Shown: positions 24,114 to 31,485 of the stretch, one piece after another
Layout of the letters: every line of letters begins with the position of its first letter
Position numbering within the stretch: the stretch's first letter is position 1
From: Chloroflexota bacterium
GTDB taxonomy: Bacteria; Chloroflexota; Chloroflexia; Thermomicrobiales; JADLAZ01
Direction of reading: 5' to 3'
NCBI GenBank assembly: GCA_020849725.1
Contig: JADLAZ010000297.1
Coordinates: forward strand, 1 to 33,380
Length of the DNA: 33,380 nt
Translations under genes and position numbers: made by a program
Notes under the pieces: model-generated
What the model was told of the DNA's origin: nothing
What the model saw: only the letters and a program-made list of their open reading frames with translations
The model's database searches: none

Positions 24114-24541
24114 TGCTGCTTGTCTGGGCCGGCAGTGCCGGTGGGATCGCCGTCGGCGATACGGCCACGGTCGCGGCGGTCGTGGTCGAGCCGGGTGTCG
24201 TGCTGGGCAGTGTGTCGATAGCCGATCAGGCGATGGCCGGGGCGGAGGTGGTCGATCCAGCGGTGGTGCTGGGGAGCGTGGCGCTGACAGATGCGGCGGC
24301 GATTGTCGGTGTGGTCGCCGACCCGGTGGTGAGTGCCGGCGCGGGTGTGATGGTGCTGGGGAGCGTGACGCTGGTCGTGGCGCGGCCGGCGTCGTGCGCG
24401 GTGGCGGCCGGGGCGCCCGCCACGGCGGTCCTGGCGCTGAGCGCGCCGGCGTCGGCCGGACTGCTGGTGGCGCGACCGGTGTCGGTGGCGCTGGGCGTGA
24501 CGTGGCCGACAACCTGCGCGCTGGCGCTGGTGGCGGCGTAG
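24113..24541 (+). CDS. Ala/Val-rich repeat protein, unknown
   Basis: 142 residues from ATG 24113 (or the GTG just before). Internal near-repeats: VVEPGVVLGSVSIADQAMAG, then VVDPAVVLGSVALTDAAAIV, then VVADPVVSAGAGVMVLGSVT. Unit length is about 20-24 residues. Almost no charged residues in the second half (CALALVAA end). Probably a virion or surface-associated protein; no family recognised. Compositional bias makes it the least certain gene of the cassette, but tight coupling on both sides supports it. Confidence 0.45.
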   Translation: MLLVWAGSAGGIAVGDTATVAAVVVEPGVVLGSVSIADQAMAGAEVVDPAVVLGSVALTDAAAIVGVVADPVVSAGAGVMVLGSVTLVVARPASCAVAAGAPATAVLALSAPASAGLLVARPVSVALGVTWPTTCALALVAA

Positions 24542-24554
24542 GAGGGGCGGCGCG

Positions 24555-24833
24555 ATGGCGATCGAGCGAGTGACGGTGGGCCAAATGGTGCGCGTGTCGG
24601 CGACCTTCAAGGTCGGTGCAGCGCTGACCAACCCGACGCTGGTGATGGTCACACTGAAGGACCCGGCCGGTGCGTTGACGACCCCGGCCACGACCAACGA
24701 CGGCACGGGCCTTTACCACGTCGACGTCACACCGGCGGCGACGGGCCGGCATGTCGTTCGATTCGCCGGCACGGGCGCCTGCGTCGCCGCCGCCGAGGTC
24801 GAGTTCAACGCGACGAGTGAGGTGGTGGGGTAG
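24555..24833 (+). CDS. Small beta-rich cassette protein, unknown
   Basis: 92 residues from ATG 24555, AGGAGGGG upstream. MAIERVTVGQMVRVSATFKV, GAALTNPTLVMVTLKDPAGA, TNDGTGLYHVDVTPAATGRH, VVRFAGTGACVAAAEVEFNA. The pattern of short strands with a G-LYHVDVTP segment resembles a single immunoglobulin-like or fibre domain, common in small phage structural proteins. Function unknown. A GATGAGT repeat follows its stop. Confidence 0.6.
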   Translation: MAIERVTVGQMVRVSATFKVGAALTNPTLVMVTLKDPAGALTTPATTNDGTGLYHVDVTPAATGRHVVRFAGTGACVAAAEVEFNATSEVVG

Positions 24834-25033
24834 GGGCTGAGTGATGAGTAATGAGTAATGGAGAAAAACCCTCACCCTAACCCTCTCCCAGAGGGAGAGG
24901 GGATCGGCCGTGGTGATGAGAGCAATCGGTTCCCTCTCCCACCGCAGTGGGAGAGGGTTAGGGTGAGGGTCCTTCCCATTGGCTGAGCGCAGCCGAAGCC
25001 AACACCCAGCACCCAACACTCACGGGAGGCGAC
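24834..25033. repeat. 23-bp perfect inverted repeat and GATGAGTAA repeat
   Basis: Arms at 24868-24890 and 24948-24970 are exact reverse complements over 23 bases (cores ACCCTAACCC and GGGTTAGGGT). Related CCCTCTCCC and GGGAGAGGG pieces lie between. The preceding 24838-24860 stretch is a GATGAGTAATGAG repeat. Elements of this look are common in intergenic DNA of many genomes. No gene present. Confidence 0.85.
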
Positions 25034-25666
25034 ATGGCGACACGAGCGACGGTCCGCGCCCGGGTGCGGCGCGAGTTAGGCGACACGCAGGCGGTGCAAC
25101 TCTGGAACGATGCGCAGATCAACGATCACATCGGCGACGCGCTGCGCGAGTTGAGCTACGTGCTGCCGCGCGACGTGGCGACGGTGACGCTGGCGACGGT
25201 GGCCGACCAGCGCGAGTACGCGCTCGGCGTGGCGGTCACGGTGGTGGTCGGCGTCGAGTTCCCGCTCGGCACACTGCTGCCGCCGGCGACGGGTGCGGTC
25301 GGCGTGCCGGCCGAGGGGACGCCGGACATGCCGGCCAGCGGTGCGGCCAACGACTGGACGGCGAACGTGCAAGCCGGAACGGTGCGGCTGCGCGTCGCGC
25401 CGGCCGCTGGCGACGGCCCACTGCGCGCCAGCTACCGGCCGCTGCTGGCCGCGCCGGCCGACGACAGCACGGCACTGGCGATCGCGAGTGACGAGGAGGT
25501 GATCGTCGCGCTGCTGGCCTGCCGGTCGCTGTGGGAGCTGCGCCGGGTCGAGGACGGCAAGCGCGGGCTGCGGCCACCGGACGGCAACCCGTTCGCCGAC
25601 CGGCTGGACGCCATGCTGGCGCGGCGGCGGCGGTGGGTGCGGGTGGGCACGCTGGCCGGAGCGTAG
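25034..25666 (+). CDS. Head-tail adaptor/connector-like protein
   Basis: 210 residues from ATG 25034. MATRATVRARVRRELGDTQA, then LWNDAQINDHIGDALREL-SYVLPRD, is the helical opening typical of phage head-completion adaptors (P22 gp4-like/phage adaptor family). A beta-rich insert follows (LATVADQREYALGVAVTVVV), and a C-terminal helix (DEEVIVALLACRSLWELRRV). The C-terminus is strongly basic (DRLDAMLARRRRWVRV). Known relatives attach below the portal and keep packaged DNA in. The assignment rests on the N-terminal pattern. Confidence 0.6.
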   Translation: MATRATVRARVRRELGDTQAVQLWNDAQINDHIGDALRELSYVLPRDVATVTLATVADQREYALGVAVTVVVGVEFPLGTLLPPATGAVGVPAEGTPDMPASGAANDWTANVQAGTVRLRVAPAAGDGPLRASYRPLLAAPADDSTALAIASDEEVIVALLACRSLWELRRVEDGKRGLRPPDGNPFADRLDAMLARRRRWVRVGTLAGA

Positions 25667-25708
25667 TTGGCGGTGGGTGCGGCGGGTCACCAGGAGAGGA
25701 GGGGGCAC

Positions 25709-27463
25709 ATGGCCGACGTGGCCGGGGTGACGCACGACGTGACGCTGGCCGGGCAGGGCTACTTGCTCGTGCCGGGTAGCTATCGGCGCACGACGGGCGT
25801 GGGGGTCGGGTTGGCGCGCGGCGTGACGGCCGGCGGTCAGTTCCGGCAGGAGCGTTGGCGCACCCGGTGCATCGAGACGGCCGATGGTGAGGGCGTCTGG
25901 TACACGCTTGGCTTCGCGCCGGCGCTGCTGACCGACCGACTGCTGACGATGCTGCCGGCCGGCGCGCTCGACGCGACGATCGGGACCGCCGGCACGGTGT
26001 ACGGCGGTGGCGCCGATGTCGGCGGGGTCCAGTACCTGGCGGCTGATGCGACACTGTATTGCGTTGCCACCAGCGGCGGCGCGTTCAGCGGCCTGACGGT
26101 CGTCGCGACCGCCTCGGCGACCATCCAGCAGGTCATTCGACATAAGACGAAGGTGTACGCGGCGCTGGGCATGGCCTACGCCACCTGGGACGGCACGACC
26201 TGGACCGAGACGGCGACGGCGGCCGACCGGCTGGCCAGCTACGCCGGCGTGCTGCTGCGGCTGCGCGCCGGCACGCTGGAGTGGACGGTCGATGAGACAA
26301 CCTGGCGGGCGATCCCGTTCTATGGCGTCGTCAACGGCGTGCTGGCCGCCGACCACGGGCTCTACCTGGGCGGCGAGCGCGGCCTCTACCGGCTGACGGG
26401 CCGGCTGCGGCCGAGCAACCCGACGAGCGCGCCGCACACCTACGACCAGTTCGATTGGTCGATCCAGCCGCTGGTCGACTGGTCGGGCAGCGTGTCGAGC
26501 GAGAACGGCCGCCACCTGGCGCTCTACGACGGCGCGCTCTACGCCTGGCAGGGCGGCCGGCTCTGGCGCGTCGCCGGTGGGCGGGCCGAGCCGCTGCCGC
26601 TGTGGGGGGCGTGTCACGGGCTGGCGCTGGCCGGCCCCTACCTGGCCGTCGCGCTGCACACGGTCGACGACGGCTACTGGCTCTGGCTGCACGACGGCGC
26701 TGGCTGGTGGGGGCTGGCGCAGGGTAGCGGCACGAGCACGAAGTATGTCGCGCCGGTCGGCGTCGCCGGCGTGAGCGACGCGCACCTGGTGGCCTGGTCG
26801 CAAGGGACGCGCTACCTGACGCGCTGGAACCTCAGCCCCGCCAACCGGGTCTGGGCGACCGGGCATGCCACGCCGGTGGTGGCGCTGCCGGCGCTCGACG
26901 GCGGCGCGCCGGAGGTCGGCAAGCGCTGGACGGCGGTCGGGTTGGAGCTGGGCGCGCCGGAAGGGCCAGCGGTGCTGGCCGCCACGCCGGCGACGTGGGT
27001 GCTGGACTACTCGACCGACGCCGGCAACACCTGGACGCAGGCACTGAGTCACACGCCGGCCACGGCGGTCACCTCGGCCAGCGCGACGATTGACGTGAGC
27101 GCGCGCCGGCTGTGGCTGGCGGTGCGCTGCACTGGCGGAGGGGCGCACAACCCGAGCCTGCGCACCGTTTGGGCGCGCTGGTCGGCCGCCGCGCCGGCCC
27201 GGCGGCGCTGGGACCTCGCCATTCGCGCCGCCGACCGACTGGTGACGCACACCGGCGGCGCCGACGACCGCACTGGCCGCCAGATCGTCGCCGACCTGGC
27301 GGCGCTGGCCGGCGCCGGCCCGGTCACGCTCCACGACCTCGACCACGCGACGACCGGCCTGGCCGCCACCGTCCAGGTCGTGTCCGTCGAGGAGACCGCC
27401 GGCCGGATACCCGCGCCGCCTGGCCCCGACGCCACTGTCCGCGTCATCCTGGAAGAGCTGTGA
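25709..27463 (+). CDS. Large beta-propeller-like virion protein
   Basis: 584 residues. ATG 25709 is chosen because of the strong GGAGAGGAGGGGG site before it. The body has repeated strand-turn units with a Leu-Tyr/Trp pattern: ATLYCVATSGGAFSGLTVVA, YAALGMAYATWDGTTWTETA, LRAGTLEWTVDETTWRAIPF, LYLGGERGLYRLTGRLRPSN, LALYDGALYAWQGGRLWRVA and YWLWLHDGAGWWGLAQGSGT. This suggests a beta-propeller. The C-terminal 60 residues (VADLAALAGAGPVTLHDLDH, then a VQVVSVEE strand) resemble a small distal-tail-like element. Probably a fibre, spike or hub of the particle; this is inference from shape. It ends the plus-strand cassette. Confidence 0.62.
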   Translation: MADVAGVTHDVTLAGQGYLLVPGSYRRTTGVGVGLARGVTAGGQFRQERWRTRCIETADGEGVWYTLGFAPALLTDRLLTMLPAGALDATIGTAGTVYGGGADVGGVQYLAADATLYCVATSGGAFSGLTVVATASATIQQVIRHKTKVYAALGMAYATWDGTTWTETATAADRLASYAGVLLRLRAGTLEWTVDETTWRAIPFYGVVNGVLAADHGLYLGGERGLYRLTGRLRPSNPTSAPHTYDQFDWSIQPLVDWSGSVSSENGRHLALYDGALYAWQGGRLWRVAGGRAEPLPLWGACHGLALAGPYLAVALHTVDDGYWLWLHDGAGWWGLAQGSGTSTKYVAPVGVAGVSDAHLVAWSQGTRYLTRWNLSPANRVWATGHATPVVALPALDGGAPEVGKRWTAVGLELGAPEGPAVLAATPATWVLDYSTDAGNTWTQALSHTPATAVTSASATIDVSARRLWLAVRCTGGGAHNPSLRTVWARWSAAAPARRRWDLAIRAADRLVTHTGGADDRTGRQIVADLAALAGAGPVTLHDLDHATTGLAATVQVVSVEETAGRIPAPPGPDATVRVILEEL

Positions 27464-27689
27464 GCGACGGGGATGAAACCGCGAATGGACGCGAATGAGC
27501 GCGAAGAGCGCTGATGCCGGGAACGGTCGCTGAGCCGCGGCCCAATCGAGCCGTATACTTGCGGACTGACGCGGTGCTGGCGTCGTCGCCATCGATCCGG
27601 CCGCGCCGGATGGCACACCCGCAGGGCGTCCCGCCACCGGCTTCGGCGTCACTACCGGCCGGCCACCCAACCCGTCGAGGAGTCGCGGT
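27464..27689. other. Gap with CGCGAATG repeats
   Basis: CGCGAATGGACGCGAATGAG, followed by CGCGAAGAGCGCT, at about 27478-27511 is a short imperfect repeat. Nothing else was recognised between the cassette and the PaiB-type gene. Confidence 0.45.
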
Positions 27690-28343
27690 ATGTACCTCCC
27701 CGAGCATTTCGCCGAAACCGACCGCGAGGTGCTGCAGCGCCTCATCGCCGAGCATCCCCTCGGCACGCTGGTGACCCTCGGCGCCGATGGACTCGGCGCG
27801 AATCACCTCCCGTTCAGCCTGGTTGCTGGCGTGGGCGAGCAGGGCGCGTTGCTCACCCACGTCGCCCGTGGCAATCACGTCTGGCACGACGTCTCCCCCG
27901 AGCACGAGGCACTGGTGATCTTCCAGGGGCCGAGCGCCTACATCTCGCCGAACTGGTATCCCACCAAGGCCGAGACGCACCGCCAGGTGCCGACCTACAA
28001 TTACGTGGTGGTGCATGCCTACGGCCGCCTCGTCATCCACGACGACGAGAAGTGGCTGCGCGGCTTTCTCGGCCGGCTCACGCAGCGGATGGAGGCGACG
28101 CAGCCAACACCTTGGAAGATGGGTGACGCGCCGCACGACTTTGTGCGGCAGTTGCTCGAAGGCATTGTGGGCATCGAAATCCCGATCAGCCGGCTGATCG
28201 GCAAGTGGAAGGTGAGCCAGAACCGGCTACCCGTTGACCGAGACGGCGCGGTCGCCGGCCTGCGCGCGACCGGGGGAGCCGAGGCCGCGGCCATGGCTGA
28301 CCTCATCGCCGCTGCTGCCACTCGCACGAGTCCGGCGCGCTAG
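27690..28343 (+). CDS. PaiB-type FMN-binding negative transcriptional regulator
   Basis: 217 residues from ATG 27690. MYLPEHFAETDREVLQRLIA, then HPLGTLVTLGADGLGANHLP, then LTHVARGNHVWHDVSPEHEA, LVIFQGPSAYISPNWYPTKA, VPTYNYVVVHAYGRLVIHDD and IVGIEIPISRLIGKWKVSQN are the hallmark blocks of the PaiB/FMN-binding split-barrel family. Relatives in Bacillus repress sporulation and protease genes; most are flavin-binding proteins of unclear role. Complete and of normal length. Confidence 0.88.
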   Translation: MYLPEHFAETDREVLQRLIAEHPLGTLVTLGADGLGANHLPFSLVAGVGEQGALLTHVARGNHVWHDVSPEHEALVIFQGPSAYISPNWYPTKAETHRQVPTYNYVVVHAYGRLVIHDDEKWLRGFLGRLTQRMEATQPTPWKMGDAPHDFVRQLLEGIVGIEIPISRLIGKWKVSQNRLPVDRDGAVAGLRATGGAEAAAMADLIAAAATRTSPAR

Positions 28344-28557
28344 CGTACGGGCGCAGGTTGGGTGTGGTCCCACCGCTCGCGCGCACTGCATGGGCCGCCA
28401 CCGCCGCCACGCTGCCCGACGTTCGGCTACTCGGATCGTGCGATCGGGATCGCTGCTCTCCGCCATTCACTCCTTCTTCGTGCCCATGCGTGATGTCAGC
28501 CCTCGTTCCGCTCGGTTGCGGCGCAGCGTGTTACGATGCTGGCCGGAGGGAGTGGCG

Positions 28558-28956
28558 ATGGCGGTGGGATTGGTGATCGTGTCGCACAGCCAGTCGCTGG
28601 CTGACGGCGTGTGCGAGGTCGCGGGGCAGATGGCCGGGCCGGGCGTGCGCATCGTCGCGGCCGGCGGCGGGCCGGATGGCGGCCTCGGCACCGACGTGGA
28701 CCGGATCGATGCCGCGCTGGCGGCGTCCTGGAGTGGCGATGGCGTGCTGGTGCTGGTCGATCTCGGCAGCGCCGTCATGAGCGCCCAGATCGCCATCGAG
28801 AGCCAGCCGGCCGAGCGTCAGCCGCGCATCGTCCTCAGCCCGGCGCCGCTGGTCGAGGGCGCCGTCGTCGCCGCCGTCGAGGCCGGCCTCGGCCGCGACC
28901 TGGCCGCCGTCGCCACCGCCGCGCTGGCCGCGCGGGACTTCCCGAAGCTCGTCTGA
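28558..28956 (+). CDS. dhaM: DhaM-type EIIA phosphotransfer subunit
   Basis: 132 residues from ATG 28558, CGGAGGG upstream. VGLVIVSHSQSLADGVCEVA contains the phospho-accepting His10, then GGPDGGLGTDVDRIDAALAA and GVLVLVDLGSAVMSAQIAIE match DhaM (a mannose-type EIIA domain). DhaM passes phosphate from HPr to DhaL to make dihydroxyacetone phosphate. The usual partners DhaK and DhaL are not in the window, so it is an orphan here. No EI/HPr fusion domain is attached. Confidence 0.88.
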   Translation: MAVGLVIVSHSQSLADGVCEVAGQMAGPGVRIVAAGGGPDGGLGTDVDRIDAALAASWSGDGVLVLVDLGSAVMSAQIAIESQPAERQPRIVLSPAPLVEGAVVAAVEAGLGRDLAAVATAALAARDFPKLV

Positions 28957-29294
28957 ACCATCATCGAGACAGCGTGCCACCAGCCGTCAACCCAGCTGGA
29001 ACAGGCTCAGGTCACGCCGGTCGCACCGATGGAGGCGGCGCAGCCAGCCTCCTGATGGGCGCAGCCCCCCGGATAGACCAGATGCTGCCCGTCACACAGG
29101 TGAGGGGACACCCGGCCGGCAAAAAGACCCCTTGACGTGATTTGCGGCGCTGTGGTATCCCACCGGGCAAGTTGCACCTTCCGGACAGTGCCCGGCCCGC
29201 CCGTCAACGTGGCCGACCGTCCACCAGCGCAGGCGCTGTTAGGGTGCAGCCGGATCGCGTCGTCTGGTCGTTGTCCAAGAAGGAGAGTCCCAGC
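28957..29294. other. Leader region of the peptide-binding protein gene
   Basis: 338 bases without a gene. The last part is the long leader of the binding-protein mRNA; no riboswitch or strong secondary structure was recognised, although I could not fold it. Confidence 0.4.
29132..29161 (+). promoter_or_regulatory. Candidate sigma-70 promoter for the binding-protein gene
   Basis: TTGACG (29132-29137), 18-base spacer, TATCCC (29156-29161). The -35 is good but the -10 is weak. It lies about 135 bases before the gene start. Confidence 0.35.
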
Positions 29295-31280
29295 ATGGAT
29301 CGATTCCGAGAGACCTTCGTCGTGCCGGCGAGCCGTCGCCACATCCTCCGGTCCGGCATCGTGCTGGGCAGCGCGCTGCTGGCGGCGGCCTGCGGCGGCG
29401 CGCCAGCCAGTCCGACCGCTGCGCCCAAGGCGGCTGAGCCGACCAAGCCGGCCGCCGCCGCCCCGACGACCGCTCCGGCGGCCAAGCCAGCCGAGCCGAC
29501 CAAGCCGGCCGCCGCCGCCCCGACGACCGCTCCAGCGGCTAAGCCAGCCGAGCCGACCAAGCCGGCCGCCGCCGCGACGACTGCACCCGCCGCCGCGCCG
29601 GCCGGCCAGGTCAAGCAGGTGCCGCGTGGCCGAACCCTCATCATGGCCGGCCTCGGCGGCGAGCATCCCGGCGCGTTCACCGATGTCGACGCCTTCAACC
29701 AGTACCTGCCGGGCCTGTCGCGCAGTGGCTACACCCAGGGCGGCACCGAGGGCCTGTTCTACTTCAACATGCTCAACAATGAGGACATCCCCTGGATCGG
29801 GGAGAGCTACCAGTTCAACCCCGGCTTCACCGAGGTGACCGTCAAGCTGCGCAAGGGTGTCGAGTGGAGCGACGGCAAGCCATTCACCGCTAAGGATGTG
29901 GCCTTCACTTTCGAGATGCTGGCCAATGAGCCGGCGCTGAATAACGGCGCCGAGGCCAAGCGCCAGGTCAAGAGTGTCCAGGCCGTCGATGACCAGACCG
30001 TCAAGTTCACGCTCAACTTCGCGAACCCGCGCTTCGTCTTCGATATGCTGACCTTCCGCGCCGACATCGCCGTGCCGATCGCGCCGGAGCATGTCTTCAA
30101 GGGCCAGGACCCAAAGACGTTCAAGAACTACGACCCGGCCAAGGGCTGGCCGCTCGTCACCGGCCCCTACAAGCTCGTCGCCACCACCGTCGAGCAGAAG
30201 ATCTGGGACCGTCGCGACGACTGGTGGGGCGCCAAGACCGGCTTCAAGCCGCTGCCCAAGGTCGAGCGCCTCGTCTTCTTGCCGGGCATGAACGAGATCA
30301 CGATGGCGCAGAAGATGATCGCCAACGAGATCGACATGGCCTTCTCGTTCACGCCGGCCAACATGCGCGCCGTCCAGGCGCAGAACAAGAACGTCATCAC
30401 GCACTCGGACAAGGCGCCCTTCGGCTTCCTCGACTGGTGGCCGATCGGCCTCGGCTTCAACCACCTGGAGAAGCCGTTCGACGACCCGGAGATCCGCTGG
30501 GCGATCAGCTACGCCATCAACCGCGACCAGATCATCAAGTTCGCCTTCTCCGGCTTCACCCAGGCGACGCCGATCCCCTACCCCGACTATGCCGGCCTGA
30601 AGCCGTACCTGGAGGCGCTCAAGCCGCTGCTGGAGAAGTACCCGGCCAACGAGTTCAACCTGAAGAAGACCGACGAGATCATGACCAAGAAGGGGTACAA
30701 GAAGGACGGCCAGGGGATGTGGGTCGGGGCCGACGGCAACAAGATCCCGATCCAGATCGTCACCTTCCCGCAGCACCCCTCGACGACGCCGCAGGCGCCG
30801 ATCGTCACCGAGCAACTGCGCCAGGCCGGCTTCGACGCCACCTTCCAGTTGCCGGCCGACTTCGTCAACCGGATCTACTCCGGCGAGGCCAAGGCGTTCT
30901 TGTGGGGCCATGGCGGCAGCATGCGCGAGCCGTTCGCCACGCTCGACCGGCTGTATCACATGAAGTGGTTCAAGCCGGCCGGCCAGAACACCAACGGCGC
31001 CAACCTCTACCGCTGGAACAACAAGCCCTTCAGCGACATCGTCGACCAGATGGGGTTGTTGGCCGAGAACGACCCGAAGCTGATGGACCTGTGGCTCAAG
31101 GCGATGGAGATCTGGCTGCCGGAGTTGCCCGACGCCCAGCTCATCCAGACGGTCATCGCGCTGCCAATGAACACGACCTACTGGAAGAACTGGCCGAGCG
31201 CGCAGAAGCCGTACATCCACGAGGGCTTCTGGCACCGCACCGGCCTGATCATCTTCATGAACCTGGAGCCGGTGTCGTAA
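29295..31280 (+). CDS. Extracellular peptide/nickel-type solute-binding lipoprotein (ABC family 5)
   Basis: 661 residues from ATG 29295 with AAGGAGAG upstream. Signal with a twin-Arg and lipobox (RRHILRSGIVLGSALLAAAC, GG). Residues about 47-100 are a low-complexity linker with a 19-residue unit AEPTKPAAAAPTTAPAAKP repeated twice and a third partial copy. The body has the family 5 pattern: LRKGVEWSDGKPFTAKDVAF, LRWAISYAIN-type helix (IRWAISYAINRDQIIKFAFS), and a late WLPELPDAQLIQTVIALPMN. It captures oligopeptides or other substrates for an ABC importer. Convergent with the two permease genes to the right. Confidence 0.88.
   Translation: MDRFRETFVVPASRRHILRSGIVLGSALLAAACGGAPASPTAAPKAAEPTKPAAAAPTTAPAAKPAEPTKPAAAAPTTAPAAKPAEPTKPAAAATTAPAAAPAGQVKQVPRGRTLIMAGLGGEHPGAFTDVDAFNQYLPGLSRSGYTQGGTEGLFYFNMLNNEDIPWIGESYQFNPGFTEVTVKLRKGVEWSDGKPFTAKDVAFTFEMLANEPALNNGAEAKRQVKSVQAVDDQTVKFTLNFANPRFVFDMLTFRADIAVPIAPEHVFKGQDPKTFKNYDPAKGWPLVTGPYKLVATTVEQKIWDRRDDWWGAKTGFKPLPKVERLVFLPGMNEITMAQKMIANEIDMAFSFTPANMRAVQAQNKNVITHSDKAPFGFLDWWPIGLGFNHLEKPFDDPEIRWAISYAINRDQIIKFAFSGFTQATPIPYPDYAGLKPYLEALKPLLEKYPANEFNLKKTDEIMTKKGYKKDGQGMWVGADGNKIPIQIVTFPQHPSTTPQAPIVTEQLRQAGFDATFQLPADFVNRIYSGEAKAFLWGHGGSMREPFATLDRLYHMKWFKPAGQNTNGANLYRWNNKPFSDIVDQMGLLAENDPKLMDLWLKAMEIWLPELPDAQLIQTVIALPMNTTYWKNWPSAQKPYIHEGFWHRTGLIIFMNLEPVS
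29433..29576 (+). repeat. 57-bp tandem repeat encoding the lipoprotein linker
   Basis: Two full copies (29433-29489 and 29490-29546) and a 30-base partial copy (29547-29576) of a unit encoding AEPTKPAAAAPTTAPAAKP, nearly identical at DNA level. Recent duplication or slippage is likely, so copy number may vary between strains. Confidence 0.85.
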
Positions 31281-31485
31281 GCGCGATGGCGTGATAGGCG
31301 CCGGGGGCTAGGGATGGGGTGTCGCCAGCGACATTCCCCCTAGCTCCCCTATCAAGGGGAACACGCTCAATCGGAGGCCCCCTATCCCTCCTGCTCAGGG
31401 GGATAGGGGGCCAATCGCTTGCCACCGCACTGCGGCTGGCTCACCCCGGCGTCATCCACACCAGCAGCGGACACGCGGACACGCG
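31281..31485. repeat. Inverted repeat region between convergent ABC genes
   Basis: GGCCCCCTATCCC (31376-31388) and GGGATAGGGGGCC (31400-31412) form a perfect 13-bp stem with an 11-base loop. A related CCCCCTAG/CCCCTATCAAGGGGA stretch precedes it. It resembles the repeat at 23075-23153 and may also serve as a terminator. No gene present. Confidence 0.7.

Noticed and set aside
22995..25033. Repeat clusters considered as a CRISPR array
   Set aside because: Units are short, degenerate and without unique spacers of constant length; no cas gene is seen.
25076..27766. Very long minus-strand frame (about 900 codons) under the adaptor and propeller genes
   Set aside because: It is rich in Arg/His/Gln with no recognisable fold, as expected from antisense of GC-rich genes; the plus-strand genes have strong start signals.
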